Assembly: GCF_039535115.1 (NCBI RefSeq)
Contig: NZ_BAAAWO010000001.1
Span: 3,596,001 to 3,660,000, forward strand
DNA length: 64,000 nucleotides
Source: Paeniglutamicibacter sulfureus
GTDB lineage: Bacteria > Actinomycetota > Actinomycetes > Actinomycetales > Micrococcaceae
Reading direction: 5' to 3'
In this document: one piece after another, positions 41,661-56,283 of the stretch
Layout of the letters: each line of letters starts with the position of its first letter
Position numbering within the stretch: the stretch's first letter is position 1
Program-made: the position numbers and the translations under genes
Notes under the pieces: generated by a model
Seen by the model: the letters and a program-made list of their open reading frames with translations, nothing else
The model's database searches: none
Told to the model about the DNA's origin: nothing

Positions 41661-42474
41661 GGCTCCGGAAAGCGCACGAGCGGAACTGTGCTTGCTAAAC
41701 CCCATCAGCTGGCAACACGACCCTGGCGCTGACCGCCTCCAGCGAACCCTCATGCGGCGAGGCTCGGGCTGATCTTCTTGTTAATTCGTAGCTCTGCCGC
41801 CACTTGTCAAGGGCCATGCAAAGGTGCCCATCGCATATTGGTGTCCCATACCGAAACAGCTGTGATGGATTCCCATACGCGATGTCTGCGACAGGACCGC
41901 AAGCGTGGTTGCGAACCACCAGGACATCTGGCGGCTCGCCTACATCTTCGAACGGGCCGGGCTGATCGCTGATGTAGCGGCGCCTTTGAATTCTCCTGCC
42001 GCGCGGAACCAGCCCATCGTAATCGACGCATTTCATCGTTGGCTCTAAGATCACGTGCTATGGGTGGACTTCGCGATTCTGCAGCACTTGAACCTTCATC
42101 GGCGTCGACCCTACTTCCGACGACTCAAACTCAATGGCATGCAAACTGCGAAGCTTGCATGGACCGGGTTACTGTACCTAGCCACGGCAGCCTGCTCTGC
42201 ACATGATGTTGCCGCTCAGCTAACGCCCCTTGGCCCCGCGCACGAGACCGACACCGGCTCGCACCCCTGCGAAAACCTGCATGCACCACCTTGCTGGTCG
42301 GCATTTGCTTGGGGAATGATGAACTCATCAGTACCAATAATGCCGGGATGTAAGTAGCCATCCTTGGATCCCGATACGTCGTGGCGTCCGGCTCGACGTC
42401 GGAGCCTATTGCATCACCGGGGGTACTGATTGCGATACGGGGAACCGCCTCGGACAACAACTGAAGGAGAAACC
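41661..42474. other. gene-poor stretch between the IS3 copy and an SRPBCC gene
   Basis: About 810 bp. The longest frame (minus, 42054-41695) reads DGLVPRGRRIQRRRYISDQ and onward without matching any family I know. Its codon bias is not host-like, so no gene is called. The stretch may hold remnants of displaced sequence. Confidence 0.45.
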
Positions 42475-43026
42475 ATGAGCAACGAAAGCTCGGAATCGGC
42501 AATTGCAGGAGAGCCAGAAATCCACGGAACCATGCAAATGATCGATGGACGCGTGGTTTTGCACTTCAACTTGAGTTTGCGCCATGCCGTTGAGCGCGTT
42601 TGGCGGGCCGTCAGTGTGCCATCTGAACTCGAAAGCTGGTTCCCGGGAGCCGTTGACTGGACTCCGGCAGTGGGGGAGACCTTCGATGCCGGTGGGGCGA
42701 CTCTCGAGGTGACCAACGTTGATGCTCCGCATCATCTGGCGTGGTCCTACGCCGGCCAGCTGCAAAGCTTCGAACTCAGCGGGGAGGGCGACCGCTGCCG
42801 TCTAACGTTCACCCACGTCTTTGACGACCTCCCACTTGCAGCGCAGACGGCAGCCGGTTGGGAGACCTATCTTTCTCGACTTGACCCACATTTGCGTGGC
42901 GAGCACTTGACGGAAGCTACGGCCCACGAGCAATGGGCGGAGATTCATGAGCGCTATGCCGAAAGCTTCGGGGTCGACCCGGCACCCGGCCGGAAGTTCG
43001 CAGAAGGCATGCGTTCTTCCCAGTGA
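42475..43026 (+). CDS. SRPBCC (AHSA1-like) protein
   Basis: 183 residues from ATG 42475 with AAGGAGA 7 nt upstream. Helix-grip fold of the START/Bet v 1-like SRPBCC superfamily: LRHAVERVWRAVSVPSELESWFPG in the first 70 residues, then HHLAWSYAG and RLTFTHVFDD, and a C-terminal helix. AHSA1-like members bind hydrophobic ligands or act with chaperones; no ligand can be assigned. Confidence 0.82.
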   Translation: MSNESSESAIAGEPEIHGTMQMIDGRVVLHFNLSLRHAVERVWRAVSVPSELESWFPGAVDWTPAVGETFDAGGATLEVTNVDAPHHLAWSYAGQLQSFELSGEGDRCRLTFTHVFDDLPLAAQTAAGWETYLSRLDPHLRGEHLTEATAHEQWAEIHERYAESFGVDPAPGRKFAEGMRSSQ

Positions 43027-43398
43027 TGCCCCTGGCAATCCGTTGAGCCGAACCTCGTACTGCAGGGGCTTTGATCTCGACCCGAAGACTGGGACCTGAC
43101 GCGCAATTCGGTGCCCTGGTGCATCCGCGCCGAATAGGGGCGGCCGACTGCAGGGTATATAACCACGCCTAGATTCCTTGCATTGATGGTCCGGAATCGG
43201 AACAAGTAGCCAGTGCAAGTCATTTAGAGTCGACTGCTCCAGTGGATATCCGCACTCATGGCGACCGCAGGCAGCACGGCTCTCTAAAGATGTCGCGGGG
43301 GTCACAATGTCATTTTTGGGGCTTCCATGCCCGGAGCGGCCTCCAAGGGGCCGTTCTGGGCTGGTATTCCGGGGTTTTGAAGGAAGGCGGTCGTCGAT
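43027..43398. other. upstream region of rRNA operon 2
   Basis: No gene seen. Open frames here continue into the promoter region and lack ribosome sites. Confidence 0.5.
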
Positions 43399-43427
43399 TT
43401 GCCGGGGTGCGGAATGGTGTGTATAGT
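43399..43427 (+). promoter_or_regulatory. rRNA operon 2, upstream promoter
   Basis: TTGCCG (43399-43404), 17-nt spacer, TATAGT (43422-43427). Confidence 0.6.
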
Positions 43428-43587
43428 TTTCTAAGTCGCCGCGAGGGACACAGCGGGAAAGCCGCTGGAGGAATCGCCGGGCGACCGAATTTTTGCCAAA
43501 ACCCCACCCCAGTTTTGCTGGTTGCCTTGTGCGCCGGAAATGTTGTGGGATCGCATGTTAGATCAGGTCGGGCCGGAAACGGTGGAT

Positions 43588-43616
43588 TTGCTTCGGGACA
43601 CGCGGTGGGGTAAGGT
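43588..43616 (+). promoter_or_regulatory. rRNA operon 2, proximal promoter
   Basis: TTGCTT (43588-43593), 17-nt spacer, TAAGGT (43611-43616). Exactly the same position as the operon 1 promoter relative to the repeat, but a different sequence. Confidence 0.65.
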
Positions 43617-43861
43617 AGACAAGTTGCTCCAGAGCGAAGCGCCGGTAGGAATTGTTAGTCCGGTTGTGGGTGTTGGAAGTGTCTGTTGTTTGAGAACTCA
43701 ATAGTGTGCCAAGTTTGTTGATACCAATTTATTTATTTTATTGGTGAATGGTTTCAGGGTCCGCACCCCCGTGTGGATGCCTGGGGCAATTTGCCAGGAC
43801 GTTTTGCTTGGTGCAGCCCGCGACCCTTTTTCCAGGGTCGTGTTGGTTGTGTCTGTATTTT

Positions 43862-49051
<5,190 letters not shown>

Positions 49052-49224
49052 CACAAACACCACACCACCCCCCGCGGGTGGTTGGCAAGAAACGCTGCGT
49101 CCACTATACGGTCCCGAAACAACAAACCCAATTTGTTTTTCGCGGAACAACAACAACCATAACTATCATGGTCGTAACCCACAGATTCACCACACCCAAA
49201 CCAGCTTTGGGTGGCGGTAACAGA

Positions 49225-49343
49225 GTTACGGCGGTCATAGCGTGGGGGAAACGCCCGGTCCCATACCGAACCCGGAAGCTAAGACCCACTGCGCCGATGG
49301 TACTGCACTCGGGAGGGTGTGGGAGAGTAGGTCACCGCCGGAC
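49225..49343 (+). rRNA. 5S ribosomal RNA (operon 2)
   Basis: 119 nt, identical to the other two 5S genes by eye. Confidence 0.95.
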
Positions 49344-49352
49344 ACAACGTCC

Positions 49353-49387
49353 CGAAACCCCCAAGCCCCACCGGCTTGGGGGTTTCG
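49353..49387 (+). terminator. terminator of rRNA operon 2
   Basis: Same stem as in operon 1: CGAAACCCCCAAGCC with GGCTTGGGGGTTTCG. Confidence 0.85.
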
Positions 49388-49495
49388 ATGCTTAACCACC
49401 ACACCCCCAAAATGCACCTTTCTTGGATCGTCTGGCTCCGCTACCAACGCGCCACTCGCAGATGTCTCGAGAGCTCCCTTCGCATGCAGAGCCGC

Positions 49496-49501
49496 TAGGG
49501 T
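49496..49501 (+). promoter_or_regulatory. -10 box of the second SRPBCC gene
   Basis: TAGGGT, 6 nt before ATG 49508. Confidence 0.45.
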
Positions 49502-49507
49502 TGAGGC

Positions 49508-50008
49508 ATGGACGGACTATTCTCACACGCGGCATCAGCCAACGATTCTGGCTCCCAAGATGATTACCGCTTGCCGGAGCACCGGCATACGGTCAGCGTC
49601 CCGGTGTCTGCGGACCAGGCCTTTGAAGGCTTCTCGGAATACATACACTTGTGGTGGCCGGTAGGCAAGCTCTCTCACTTCGGGCCGGGCAGCCATGTCA
49701 CGTTTGAAAAGGGTAGCCTCCTCGAGGAATCGGACGACGGCAACCAGCATCTCTGGGGCAAGATCGTTCATTTTGATGCTCCGCACACCATAGTCCTGGA
49801 CTTTACACTGGGCATGGAAACTGCCCCTCCCACCCATGTGAGTCTTGAATTCCATGAGCAGGGGTCCGGCACCGAGCTTATCCTGACCCATGAAGGGTGG
49901 AGCTCCGGACAGATCGGCAAGGAGCAATTCGAGCACTACACGCAGTGGCCGGAGATTCTCGATTTCTACGCTCGCTTCATGGGAGCGAACAGCAGGCCAG
50001 ACCGCTAG
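49508..50008 (+). CDS. SRPBCC (AHSA1-like) protein
   Basis: 166 residues. HTVSVPVSADQAFEGFSEYIHLWWPVG, quoted here as residues 27-53, is the opening strand-helix of the SRPBCC fold with the W-W-P motif of AHSA1-like proteins; HLWGKIVHFDAPHTIVLDF and GTELILTHEGW supply the sheet. It differs from the SRPBCC protein at 42475, so the two are not recent duplicates. Ligand unknown. Confidence 0.82.
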   Translation: MDGLFSHAASANDSGSQDDYRLPEHRHTVSVPVSADQAFEGFSEYIHLWWPVGKLSHFGPGSHVTFEKGSLLEESDDGNQHLWGKIVHFDAPHTIVLDFTLGMETAPPTHVSLEFHEQGSGTELILTHEGWSSGQIGKEQFEHYTQWPEILDFYARFMGANSRPDR

Positions 50009-50077
50009 GCCCATGGAATATGCCCGCCGTAGCCCATTCACGGCACAGCCATATCAAAAACGCCTTGAAAGGGTGGC

Positions 50078-51460
50078 ATGAACCTCGAAACCGCCGACTC
50101 GGCACTCATTGACGATCTGATCCTGCACATCGGTGAGGAAGCTGTAACCACCGACCCCAAGATGCTGTTGTCCCACAGCCATGACTTCGGGAAGATCGTT
50201 GACCACCAGCTGCCCTTGGCCGTCGTCTTTGCAGAGCGCGTGGAAGATGTCCAGGCGACCCTGCGCCTGGCCGCAGCGGCTGGAGTCAAGGTCGTCCCCC
50301 GTGGGGCTGGCACGGGCGTCTCAGGCGGCGCCCACGCGACCGCACGCTGCATCGTGCTATCCCTCGAACGCATGGACCGGATCCTGGAAGTCCGCCCCGA
50401 GGACGAGGTGGCAGTGGTCCAGCCCGGTGTCATCAACGCGGTGCTGAACAGGTCCGTGGCCAAATACGGGCTCATGTACGCACCCGACCCCGCCAGCTAC
50501 CAGCAATCCACGATTGGCGGGAATGTGGCGACCAACGCCGGCGGGCTGCGCTGCGCCAAGTACGGGGTCACCACTGACTCCGTACTTGGCCTGGACGTCG
50601 TCCTGGCCGACGGCACCCTGATCAGTACCGGGCGGAATACCTTCAAGGGCGTTGCAGGCTACGACCTGACCTCGCTGCTTGTCGGTTCCGAAGGGACCTT
50701 GGGCATTGTCGTCTCCGTCACCGTGCGCCTGCGCTACCTCAGTGAAAAGACCTGCTCGATCGCCGCGGTGTTCACCGACGTCGCCCAGGCGGCCGCCGGC
50801 GTGGTGGCCATCGCGCGGGTGCGCGTGCAGCCGGCCATCCTGGAGTTGATCGACCTCGGAACGATGCGCGTGCTGGATGCCGCCTACGGCTCGGACCTCG
50901 GGGCGCGGGGCGGGGCCATGCTGTTGATCCGCACCGACGGCCATGGCGCCGAGATCGAGGCGGGCATCGTGCGCTCGGCCCTCGAAGGCCTCGGTGCGCA
51001 GGTGAGCGCACCGGGTGACGAAGAAGCGGTGCGGCTGATCGAGATGCGACGAGCCAGCCGCGGGGACGGGCAGGACGACAAATACCGGGTCGGTGAGGAT
51101 GTCGCCGTGCCCAGGTCGGCCATGGTGGATTACATGGGGACCCTTGACCGGATCGCCGAACGGAACAGAGTCATGGTTCGCGTCGTGGCCCATGCCGGGG
51201 ACGGCAACCTGCACCCCACCTTCTGGGTCGACCCGGACGATGGCGACGAAGGCGTGGCGCGGCTTGACATGGCCCTGGAGGAATCCATCCGAGCAGCGTT
51301 GGCGGTGGGCGGGACCATTACCGGCGAGCACGGCGTGGGCACTGCCAAGCGCGACTGGCTGGCCTGGGAACAGTCCGAGGAAGTTCTGGAGCTGCAGCGC
51401 AAGATCAAGGCGGTCTTCGACCCGCAGGGCATCCTCAACCCCGGCAAGGCGATCCTGTGA
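50078..51460 (+). CDS. FAD-linked oxidase, GlcD / D-lactate dehydrogenase type
   Basis: 460 residues. FAD_binding_4 (PCMH) domain about 40-215: VVPRGAGTGVSGGA, then PDPASYQQSTIGGNVATNAGG and LLVGSEGTLGI, which contact FAD. FAD-oxidase C domain about 215-460, ending VVAHAGDGNLHPTFWVDPDD and TGEHGVGTAKRDWL with metal/substrate histidines. The family oxidises glycolate, D-lactate or other 2-hydroxy acids and passes electrons to the respiratory chain. GAAAGGG is 7 nt before the ATG. No glcE/glcF partner is present. Confidence 0.88.
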   Translation: MNLETADSALIDDLILHIGEEAVTTDPKMLLSHSHDFGKIVDHQLPLAVVFAERVEDVQATLRLAAAAGVKVVPRGAGTGVSGGAHATARCIVLSLERMDRILEVRPEDEVAVVQPGVINAVLNRSVAKYGLMYAPDPASYQQSTIGGNVATNAGGLRCAKYGVTTDSVLGLDVVLADGTLISTGRNTFKGVAGYDLTSLLVGSEGTLGIVVSVTVRLRYLSEKTCSIAAVFTDVAQAAAGVVAIARVRVQPAILELIDLGTMRVLDAAYGSDLGARGGAMLLIRTDGHGAEIEAGIVRSALEGLGAQVSAPGDEEAVRLIEMRRASRGDGQDDKYRVGEDVAVPRSAMVDYMGTLDRIAERNRVMVRVVAHAGDGNLHPTFWVDPDDGDEGVARLDMALEESIRAALAVGGTITGEHGVGTAKRDWLAWEQSEEVLELQRKIKAVFDPQGILNPGKAIL

Positions 51461-51480
51461 TGAAGGGCCCACTGCCTCGA

Positions 51481-52152
51481 TTAGGCGTTCGAGTGAAAAG
51501 TCGGTAAACTTTTTATTCGTTGGTACAACACCGGGATATGGCGCAGCTTGGTAGCGCGCGTCGTTCGGGACGACGAGGTCGCAGGTTCAAATCCTGTTAT
51601 CCCGACCAGAGTAGTTTTATTCGAACCATGGTTCGAGTAGATCCACTTCAGTTCCAATAACAGAGATGGCGTCGAGAAATCGGCGCCATTTTTGTTGCCC
51701 TGCAATTGTCGGGTCAGTACGCCTGAAACGTCCAGAATCGGTCCAATTTGGGACGATGGGGTCGATACTTGGGACGAATCGTTCGATGCCGTTTTCAGGC
51801 CGGAGAACGCCACCTGGGCGGCCATGATGTCATCAAATGGATGGTTGAGTTCTGCGTAGATTTGGCCGCCTTCCCCCACCCGGAAGAAATGGTAAAAGGA
51901 TTCATTGAGCAATCGGCGAACCTTGTCGGGCGCAGCCAAGTAGTAGCGCTTCGTGTCAGCGATCTGATCCAGTGCGGTCGACAGCAGTTTTCCCCCGGCA
52001 GCAATCTGGCTTTCAATGTTAGCCAGGCTGTCTTCGATACGATTCTTCTGCGAGGCAAGTTCGTAGAGCTTTTCCCGGATCTTACTTGCAGGCAAAGTCC
52101 CGTCGGCGGCAAGGTCTACGATTCGTGATTCCTTCTTCTCGATTTCCGTGAG
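51481..52152 (-). pseudogene. C-terminal remnant of a large serine recombinase
   Basis: The minus-strand frame LTEIEKKESRIVDLAADG, then SKIREKLYELASQKNRIEDSL and DKVRRLLNESFYHFFRV, matches the coiled-coil C-terminal part of serine site-specific recombinases. The catalytic and zinc domains are missing: upstream (about 52150) the frame changes into unrelated DNA. Towards its end the frame reads through tRNA-Pro on the opposite strand and stops only at 51481, so the original stop was probably lost or was formed by the attachment site. Confidence 0.75.
51532..51608 (+). tRNA. tRNA-Pro (anticodon CGG)
   Basis: 77 nt. CGGGATA pairs with TATCCCG, anticodon loop TTCGGGA giving CGG, T-arm GGTTCAAATCC, and the CCA end is encoded. 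The sequence downstream is accessory, so this tRNA is a likely integration site. Confidence 0.95.
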
Positions 52153-52817
52153 TTGGTTTGGTTTCCTACGTGAGTCCGAACCAATCATGAAGGTGCTTGA
52201 TCGCTTCCTCGCAGAACTAGTACCCATCAAGTCGAAAGCTGTCCACTACCGAGTCGTCAAGGTTGCTGGACATGAATACATTGTGGACAAGCGATCCATC
52301 AAGGATTTGGCCATCAAATCCCGCCCGCTCTACATCGTGGGTGTCACTGAAAAACTCGGATACTGGAAGGACCTACGGCGAGTGCTGTTCTCTAACGCTC
52401 GCTTCACAGTAATGTGCCGAGTGGCTCGAACCGGTATCCATGACAGTTGGACGCCCGTAAAGCTGGCCGATCTTTTCACTGATGTTGCGCCAGGCTTCGT
52501 TGACCTGATTAATGCAATCGAGGTTCCTAAAGCCGATGACAGTACGACGACATCGCAGAGCAAGATACGTCAAGATGCCCTGCGCGTGGCTCTCCGAGCA
52601 TATGAGAAGGCGCTAAGCGAGAAGCTAAACATCGACGTCGACACTGAACAAGAGCAGATCTTTGAGGCACTCATAAATCGACTCGCAGCCCCCTACGTGT
52701 CAGGCTGGAGCGGTACCAGGGTGACAGAGCAAGTCGGCTCGATCGCGTAGGGCGAGAACCAGGAAACCAATCTGTATGTCTAATCTAGTTTTGGCCGAAG
52801 TGCGCCAAGATGGATCC

Positions 52818-53210
52818 ATGAGTAGTTCCGGACCGCGTGCCGGTGGACCGACCCCTCGCAGGTCGTATAACCCCGCGCAGAAGCTTGAGTTGTTGGCCCA
52901 GTACGAGGACGCCTGCACCCGGCAGGAAGGCGGTGCGTTCCTGCGGGAGCAGGGGGTGTATTCCTCGCAGATCACCGAGTGGCGCAAGCTGCGCGACGCC
53001 GGCGTGCTGCAGGGCAAGACGGCCGGGGAGAAAATCGGGAAACTGTCCCCCGAGCAGGCCGAGATCGCGCGTTTGCGCCGCCAGCTGGAGGTGAGCGAGA
53101 GCCGGTTGAAACGATCGGAGGCAGCCCTTGGTGTGATGGGAAAACTGCACGCGTTCTTGGAGACGATCTCCGAGGACACCAACGACGATCCGAAGTCCAA
53201 GAAGCGTTGA
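52818..53210 (+). CDS. IS3-family OrfA (copy 2)
   Basis: 130 residues, protein identical to copy 1: helix-turn-helix followed by a leucine-rich helix. Confidence 0.88.
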   Translation: MSSSGPRAGGPTPRRSYNPAQKLELLAQYEDACTRQEGGAFLREQGVYSSQITEWRKLRDAGVLQGKTAGEKIGKLSPEQAEIARLRRQLEVSESRLKRSEAALGVMGKLHAFLETISEDTNDDPKSKKR

Positions 53211-54202
53211 CGGGCGCCTACGTGCAGCTGGTGGAACTGGCAGTCCCGACGCGGCGGGCCGCTACCTTGCTCGGGCTTTCGCGCACCACGATCTACCGCA
53301 AGCCCGCAGCGCCGAGGGACCACGATCCGGTGGTTCCGCCGAACAAGCTCAGCGCCACGGAGCGGGCCGAGATCCTCGCGGCCTTGAACTCGCCTCAGTT
53401 CGTGGACCTGGCGCCCCTGCAGGTCTATGCGAAGTTGCTGGACGCCGGGATCTACCTGGGCTCGGTCTCCACGTTCTACCGGGTCCTGGAGGAAAACCGG
53501 CAGGTCAAAGAACGCCGGAAACTCGCCAAGCATCCGCCCCGGGCCATCCCGGAGCTGGTGGCCACCGCCCCCGGCCAAGTGTATTCGTGGGACATCACGA
53601 AGTTGGCCGGCCCGGTCAAGGGCAAGTACTTCGACTGCTACCTGATGATCGATATCCACTCGCGGTTCATTGTCGGCGCGCACGTGCACGCCACCGAAGC
53701 GGCGATCCTGGCGGCGGAAATGATGAAGGAGATCTTCGGCATCCACGGCATCCCGCAGGTGGTCCACGCCGACCGCGGCACCTCGATGACGTCGAAGACC
53801 GTCGCCGCGTTGCTCTCGGATCTGGAGGTCACCAGATCGCATTCCCGACCCCGGGTGAGCAACGATAATCCCTACTCAGAGTCAATTTTCAAGACAATGA
53901 AGTATGGTCCGACGTTCCCCGAACGCTTCGCGTCCCTGGGCGATGCGAGGGCCTTCATCAGCGGCTTCGTCGACTGGTACAACCATCACCACCAGCACTC
54001 CGGCATCGGGTTCCACACCCCTGCCAACGTGCACTACGGCTTCGCCGCCGGCGTCGCGGAGAAACGCTCGCAGACCCTGGCAGCGGCCCGCGCCGAACAT
54101 CCCCACCGATTCGCCACGACCACCGACCCCAAGATCCTGGCCCTGCCCGGGCCGGCATGGATCAACCAACCAAAGGAAACCACCGAAAAAACAGCGGCCT
54201 AA
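53207..54202 (+). CDS. IS3-family transposase OrfB (copy 2)
   Basis: Protein identical to copy 1, DDE residues intact. TTG 53207 overlaps the orfA stop; a -1 frameshift product is the alternative. Confidence 0.9.
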   Translation: MTGAYVQLVELAVPTRRAATLLGLSRTTIYRKPAAPRDHDPVVPPNKLSATERAEILAALNSPQFVDLAPLQVYAKLLDAGIYLGSVSTFYRVLEENRQVKERRKLAKHPPRAIPELVATAPGQVYSWDITKLAGPVKGKYFDCYLMIDIHSRFIVGAHVHATEAAILAAEMMKEIFGIHGIPQVVHADRGTSMTSKTVAALLSDLEVTRSHSRPRVSNDNPYSESIFKTMKYGPTFPERFASLGDARAFISGFVDWYNHHHQHSGIGFHTPANVHYGFAAGVAEKRSQTLAAARAEHPHRFATTTDPKILALPGPAWINQPKETTEKTAA

Positions 54203-54673
54203 CGGCCGCCTAACTCACCTTGGTACCGCTTGACTTGAAAAATTCCGGCCGGCCAAACGTCGCCAGCTGCGCAACGACTTGCCTTCGATCAGGTGCGCGC
54301 AGCCGTAATCGCACTCAACGATTCGTTCGTGGTTGATGCGGACGAGGATCTCACTATGCGTCAGCATGCTCGTGAAATTGCAGGGCTGGAACTCTTCCCC
54401 TCAGCTACTACTTTCGCCGAAACTTCTACCGAGACAACAACGAAGCCGTCTAGTAAGCGCGCAGAGCGAATGCTCGACGTGGAGGTTATCGGCATCTATT
54501 GGTAGCCCGCGAAAGCTCCACCCCTCATCATCCAAAGCTCCACACTAAAGCGAACATTCTCCCACATACTTCTTGATCCAATGTGGCACCGCAGGATTGA
54601 TGCATAGAACAGAGGCCGACACAGTGCCACACCTCTTCAACACCGACTGGTTGGCGTGGCTAAAAATCGATGC

Positions 54674-54701
54674 TTGACGTGTTGCAGGCTACTGTCATAA
54701 T
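54674..54701 (+). promoter_or_regulatory. promoter of the CBASS operon
   Basis: TTGACG (54674-54679), 16-nt spacer, CATAAT (54696-54701), 29 nt before the ATG of the CD-NTase gene. This is the best sigma-70-like promoter in the island. The stretch 54506-54673 contains nothing else that I can name. Confidence 0.65.
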
Positions 54702-54730
54702 CAGACACTGAAAGTGAGGACTGCCGGGGA

Positions 54731-55627
54731 ATGACAGCTCTTGAAGAAAAACTTGCAGGATGGACGGGCCCATCGAGTGCGACTGAACAGGATAGACAGG
54801 ATCGAACCGAGCGAATGATTCGGGAGGCCATCAACGCTCACCCTGCGTTTCAGACCCTCTCGCGAAAGGTGTACGCCAAGGGGTCGTACGCCAACAACAC
54901 CAACGTTCGCTCTGAAAGTGATGTCGATGTTGCAGTCGAGTGCACTAATATCTTCTACTACGACAAGACGTCCACAGATCTTGGAACGTCGATCACACCA
55001 TACTCGGGCGAGTGGGGTGATCCGCAGAGGCTTCGGGACGAACTGATCGCCGCGCTTCGAGCCAAGTTCGGCTCCGACGTCGACACGTCGGGATCAACTG
55101 CGATCCAAGTTCACTCCAGCTCCGCCCGCGTAGAGGCGGATGTAGTTCCATGCTTTGAGTACCGCTACTACTACTCCGCTTCAAGCTGGGTCGAAGGCGC
55201 TCGCGTCTACAAGACTGACGGCACGCACGTCGAGAACTACTCATCACGCCAGCTCACAAACGGTCGCGCGAAGAACACACGCACCAATCAGGCCTACAAG
55301 AAGACGGTTCGGATCCTGAAGCGTCTTGAGAACGCGATGGTCGCAGATGGTTCTCATCGCGAAGCGCCGTCCTTCTTCCTCGAGTGCCTGGTTTACAACT
55401 GTCCCGACTCACTGTTCGCGACTTCCACATGGACGGCGACGGTGAAAGACGTGCTCACCCACATCTACACCTCGCTCGATGGAGCTGAGCCTGCAAACGA
55501 CAACGATCGATGGCTGGAGGTCAACGAGACCAAGTTTCTGTTCCATACGTCGCAGAAGTGGACACGCAAGGATGCCCGCGACTTCGCCTACGCCGGCTGG
55601 AGCTATCTCGGCTTGGGAGACGCGTAG
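54731..55627 (+). CDS. CBASS cyclic-oligonucleotide synthase (CD-NTase)
   Basis: 298 residues, typical length. Pol-beta nucleotidyltransferase core: KGSYANNTNVRSESDVDVAV gives the GS motif (51-52) and catalytic D64 and D66; the third acidic residue is D137 in VEADVVP. A helical OAS-like C-terminal part follows (NQAYKKTVRILKRLENAM, PSFFLECLVYNCP). On phage infection such enzymes make cyclic di- or trinucleotides that switch on an effector. The stop abuts the GTG of the Cap15-like gene, so the effector is cotranslated. Codon use is less GC-rich than in the core genes, a sign of transfer. The nucleotide product cannot be read from sequence. Confidence 0.9.
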   Translation: MTALEEKLAGWTGPSSATEQDRQDRTERMIREAINAHPAFQTLSRKVYAKGSYANNTNVRSESDVDVAVECTNIFYYDKTSTDLGTSITPYSGEWGDPQRLRDELIAALRAKFGSDVDTSGSTAIQVHSSSARVEADVVPCFEYRYYYSASSWVEGARVYKTDGTHVENYSSRQLTNGRAKNTRTNQAYKKTVRILKRLENAMVADGSHREAPSFFLECLVYNCPDSLFATSTWTATVKDVLTHIYTSLDGAEPANDNDRWLEVNETKFLFHTSQKWTRKDARDFAYAGWSYLGLGDA

Positions 55628-56281
55628 GTGGGTCGGCCTACAGTGCTCGTGCGCGCCGTCACTCTGATCATCTCGTCGATCTACTCGATCGTCCTCTTCA
55701 TGCTCGGGTTCGAATTGCCGGGCTGGTGGCGCTTCGTTGTCTCATTCCTTCCAACTCTGGCAATCGCTGGCGTCGTGTTGTGGGACGTGTGGCTGTGGCG
55801 CCTCCCTGGCGTGCAGAAGCTTGTTCGTCGTCCAGACCTTCGCGGCCTGTGGCGCGTAACGCTCACACCTCATCCCGACTCTCACATTCCCGAAGGTGGC
55901 AACCGCGGGCCAATTGCCGGATTCCTTGAGGTCAAGCAATCCTTCTGGACGGTCTACCTTCGTCTGTACACTGATCAGAGCGCAAGCAAGAGCACGGCCA
56001 CTACCTGGTTGCCGGCGTACGAAAGCTTTGTCGACAGCCTCACGTTTACCTACGACAACACTCCAAAGATGTCCGAGTCGCATCGAAGTATGCGTAGCTC
56101 AGGTGCCTGCAATCTCAACCCGACGTTGCTCAAGCCCGATGAAGTTGAGGGTACCTACTTCACGGATCGATTCACGAAGGGCGATATGGTACTGAAGTTC
56201 GTCGATCACACTTCCGGATACCCTTCCTTCGCCGCAGCCACCAGTCACGCGGAGGAAATGCACGGGAAGAAGCTGGTCTAG
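55628..56281 (+). CDS. Cap15-like CBASS effector (2TM, beta-rich)
   Basis: 217 residues from GTG 55628, directly after the CD-NTase stop. Two membrane spans (about 9-29 and 35-55) precede a soluble beta-rich domain beginning RRPDLRGLWRVTL and ending VEGTYFTDRFTKGDMVLKF. This order and these motifs are those of the SMODS-associated two-TM beta-strand effector (Cap15), whose beta-barrel binds the cyclic nucleotide and whose TM part then breaks the inner membrane. No nuclease or phospholipase motif is present. Together with the CD-NTase it forms a minimal type I CBASS. Confidence 0.85.
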   Translation: MGRPTVLVRAVTLIISSIYSIVLFMLGFELPGWWRFVVSFLPTLAIAGVVLWDVWLWRLPGVQKLVRRPDLRGLWRVTLTPHPDSHIPEGGNRGPIAGFLEVKQSFWTVYLRLYTDQSASKSTATTWLPAYESFVDSLTFTYDNTPKMSESHRSMRSSGACNLNPTLLKPDEVEGTYFTDRFTKGDMVLKFVDHTSGYPSFAAATSHAEEMHGKKLV

Positions 56282-56283
56282 CC

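Larger units (their letters stand above)
52691..54247 (+). mobile_element. IS3-family element, copy 2
   Basis: 1557 bp, inverted copy of 40101-41657. Target duplication GCC at 52688-52690 and 54248-54250. Confidence 0.93.
52187..54505 (+). pseudogene. unknown gene split in frame by IS3 copy 2
   Basis: Left part 52187-52690 (168 residues: KVLDRFLAELVPIKSKAVHY, then VGVTEKLGYWKDLRRVLFSN, ARTGIHDSWTPVKLADLFTD), right part 54248-54505 (AQRLAFDQVRAAVIALNDSF ... VEVIGIYW, stop TAG). Removing the IS and one GCC joins the halves in frame as RLAAGQTSPAAQR. The result would be about 252 residues, mixed alpha/beta, with no signal peptide. Whether the first ATG is the true start is unclear, because the recombinase remnant abuts it and there is no ribosome site. 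The family is not recognised; DUF6414 could be tested. Confidence 0.6.

Noticed and set aside
41695..42054. 119-codon minus-strand frame between IS3 copy 1 and the SRPBCC gene
   Set aside because: No ribosome site, no known motif and atypical codon use; kept only as an unexplained stretch.
43242..43613. 123-codon frame upstream of rRNA operon 2
   Set aside because: It covers both rRNA promoters and ends at the -10 box, so it is probably not translated.
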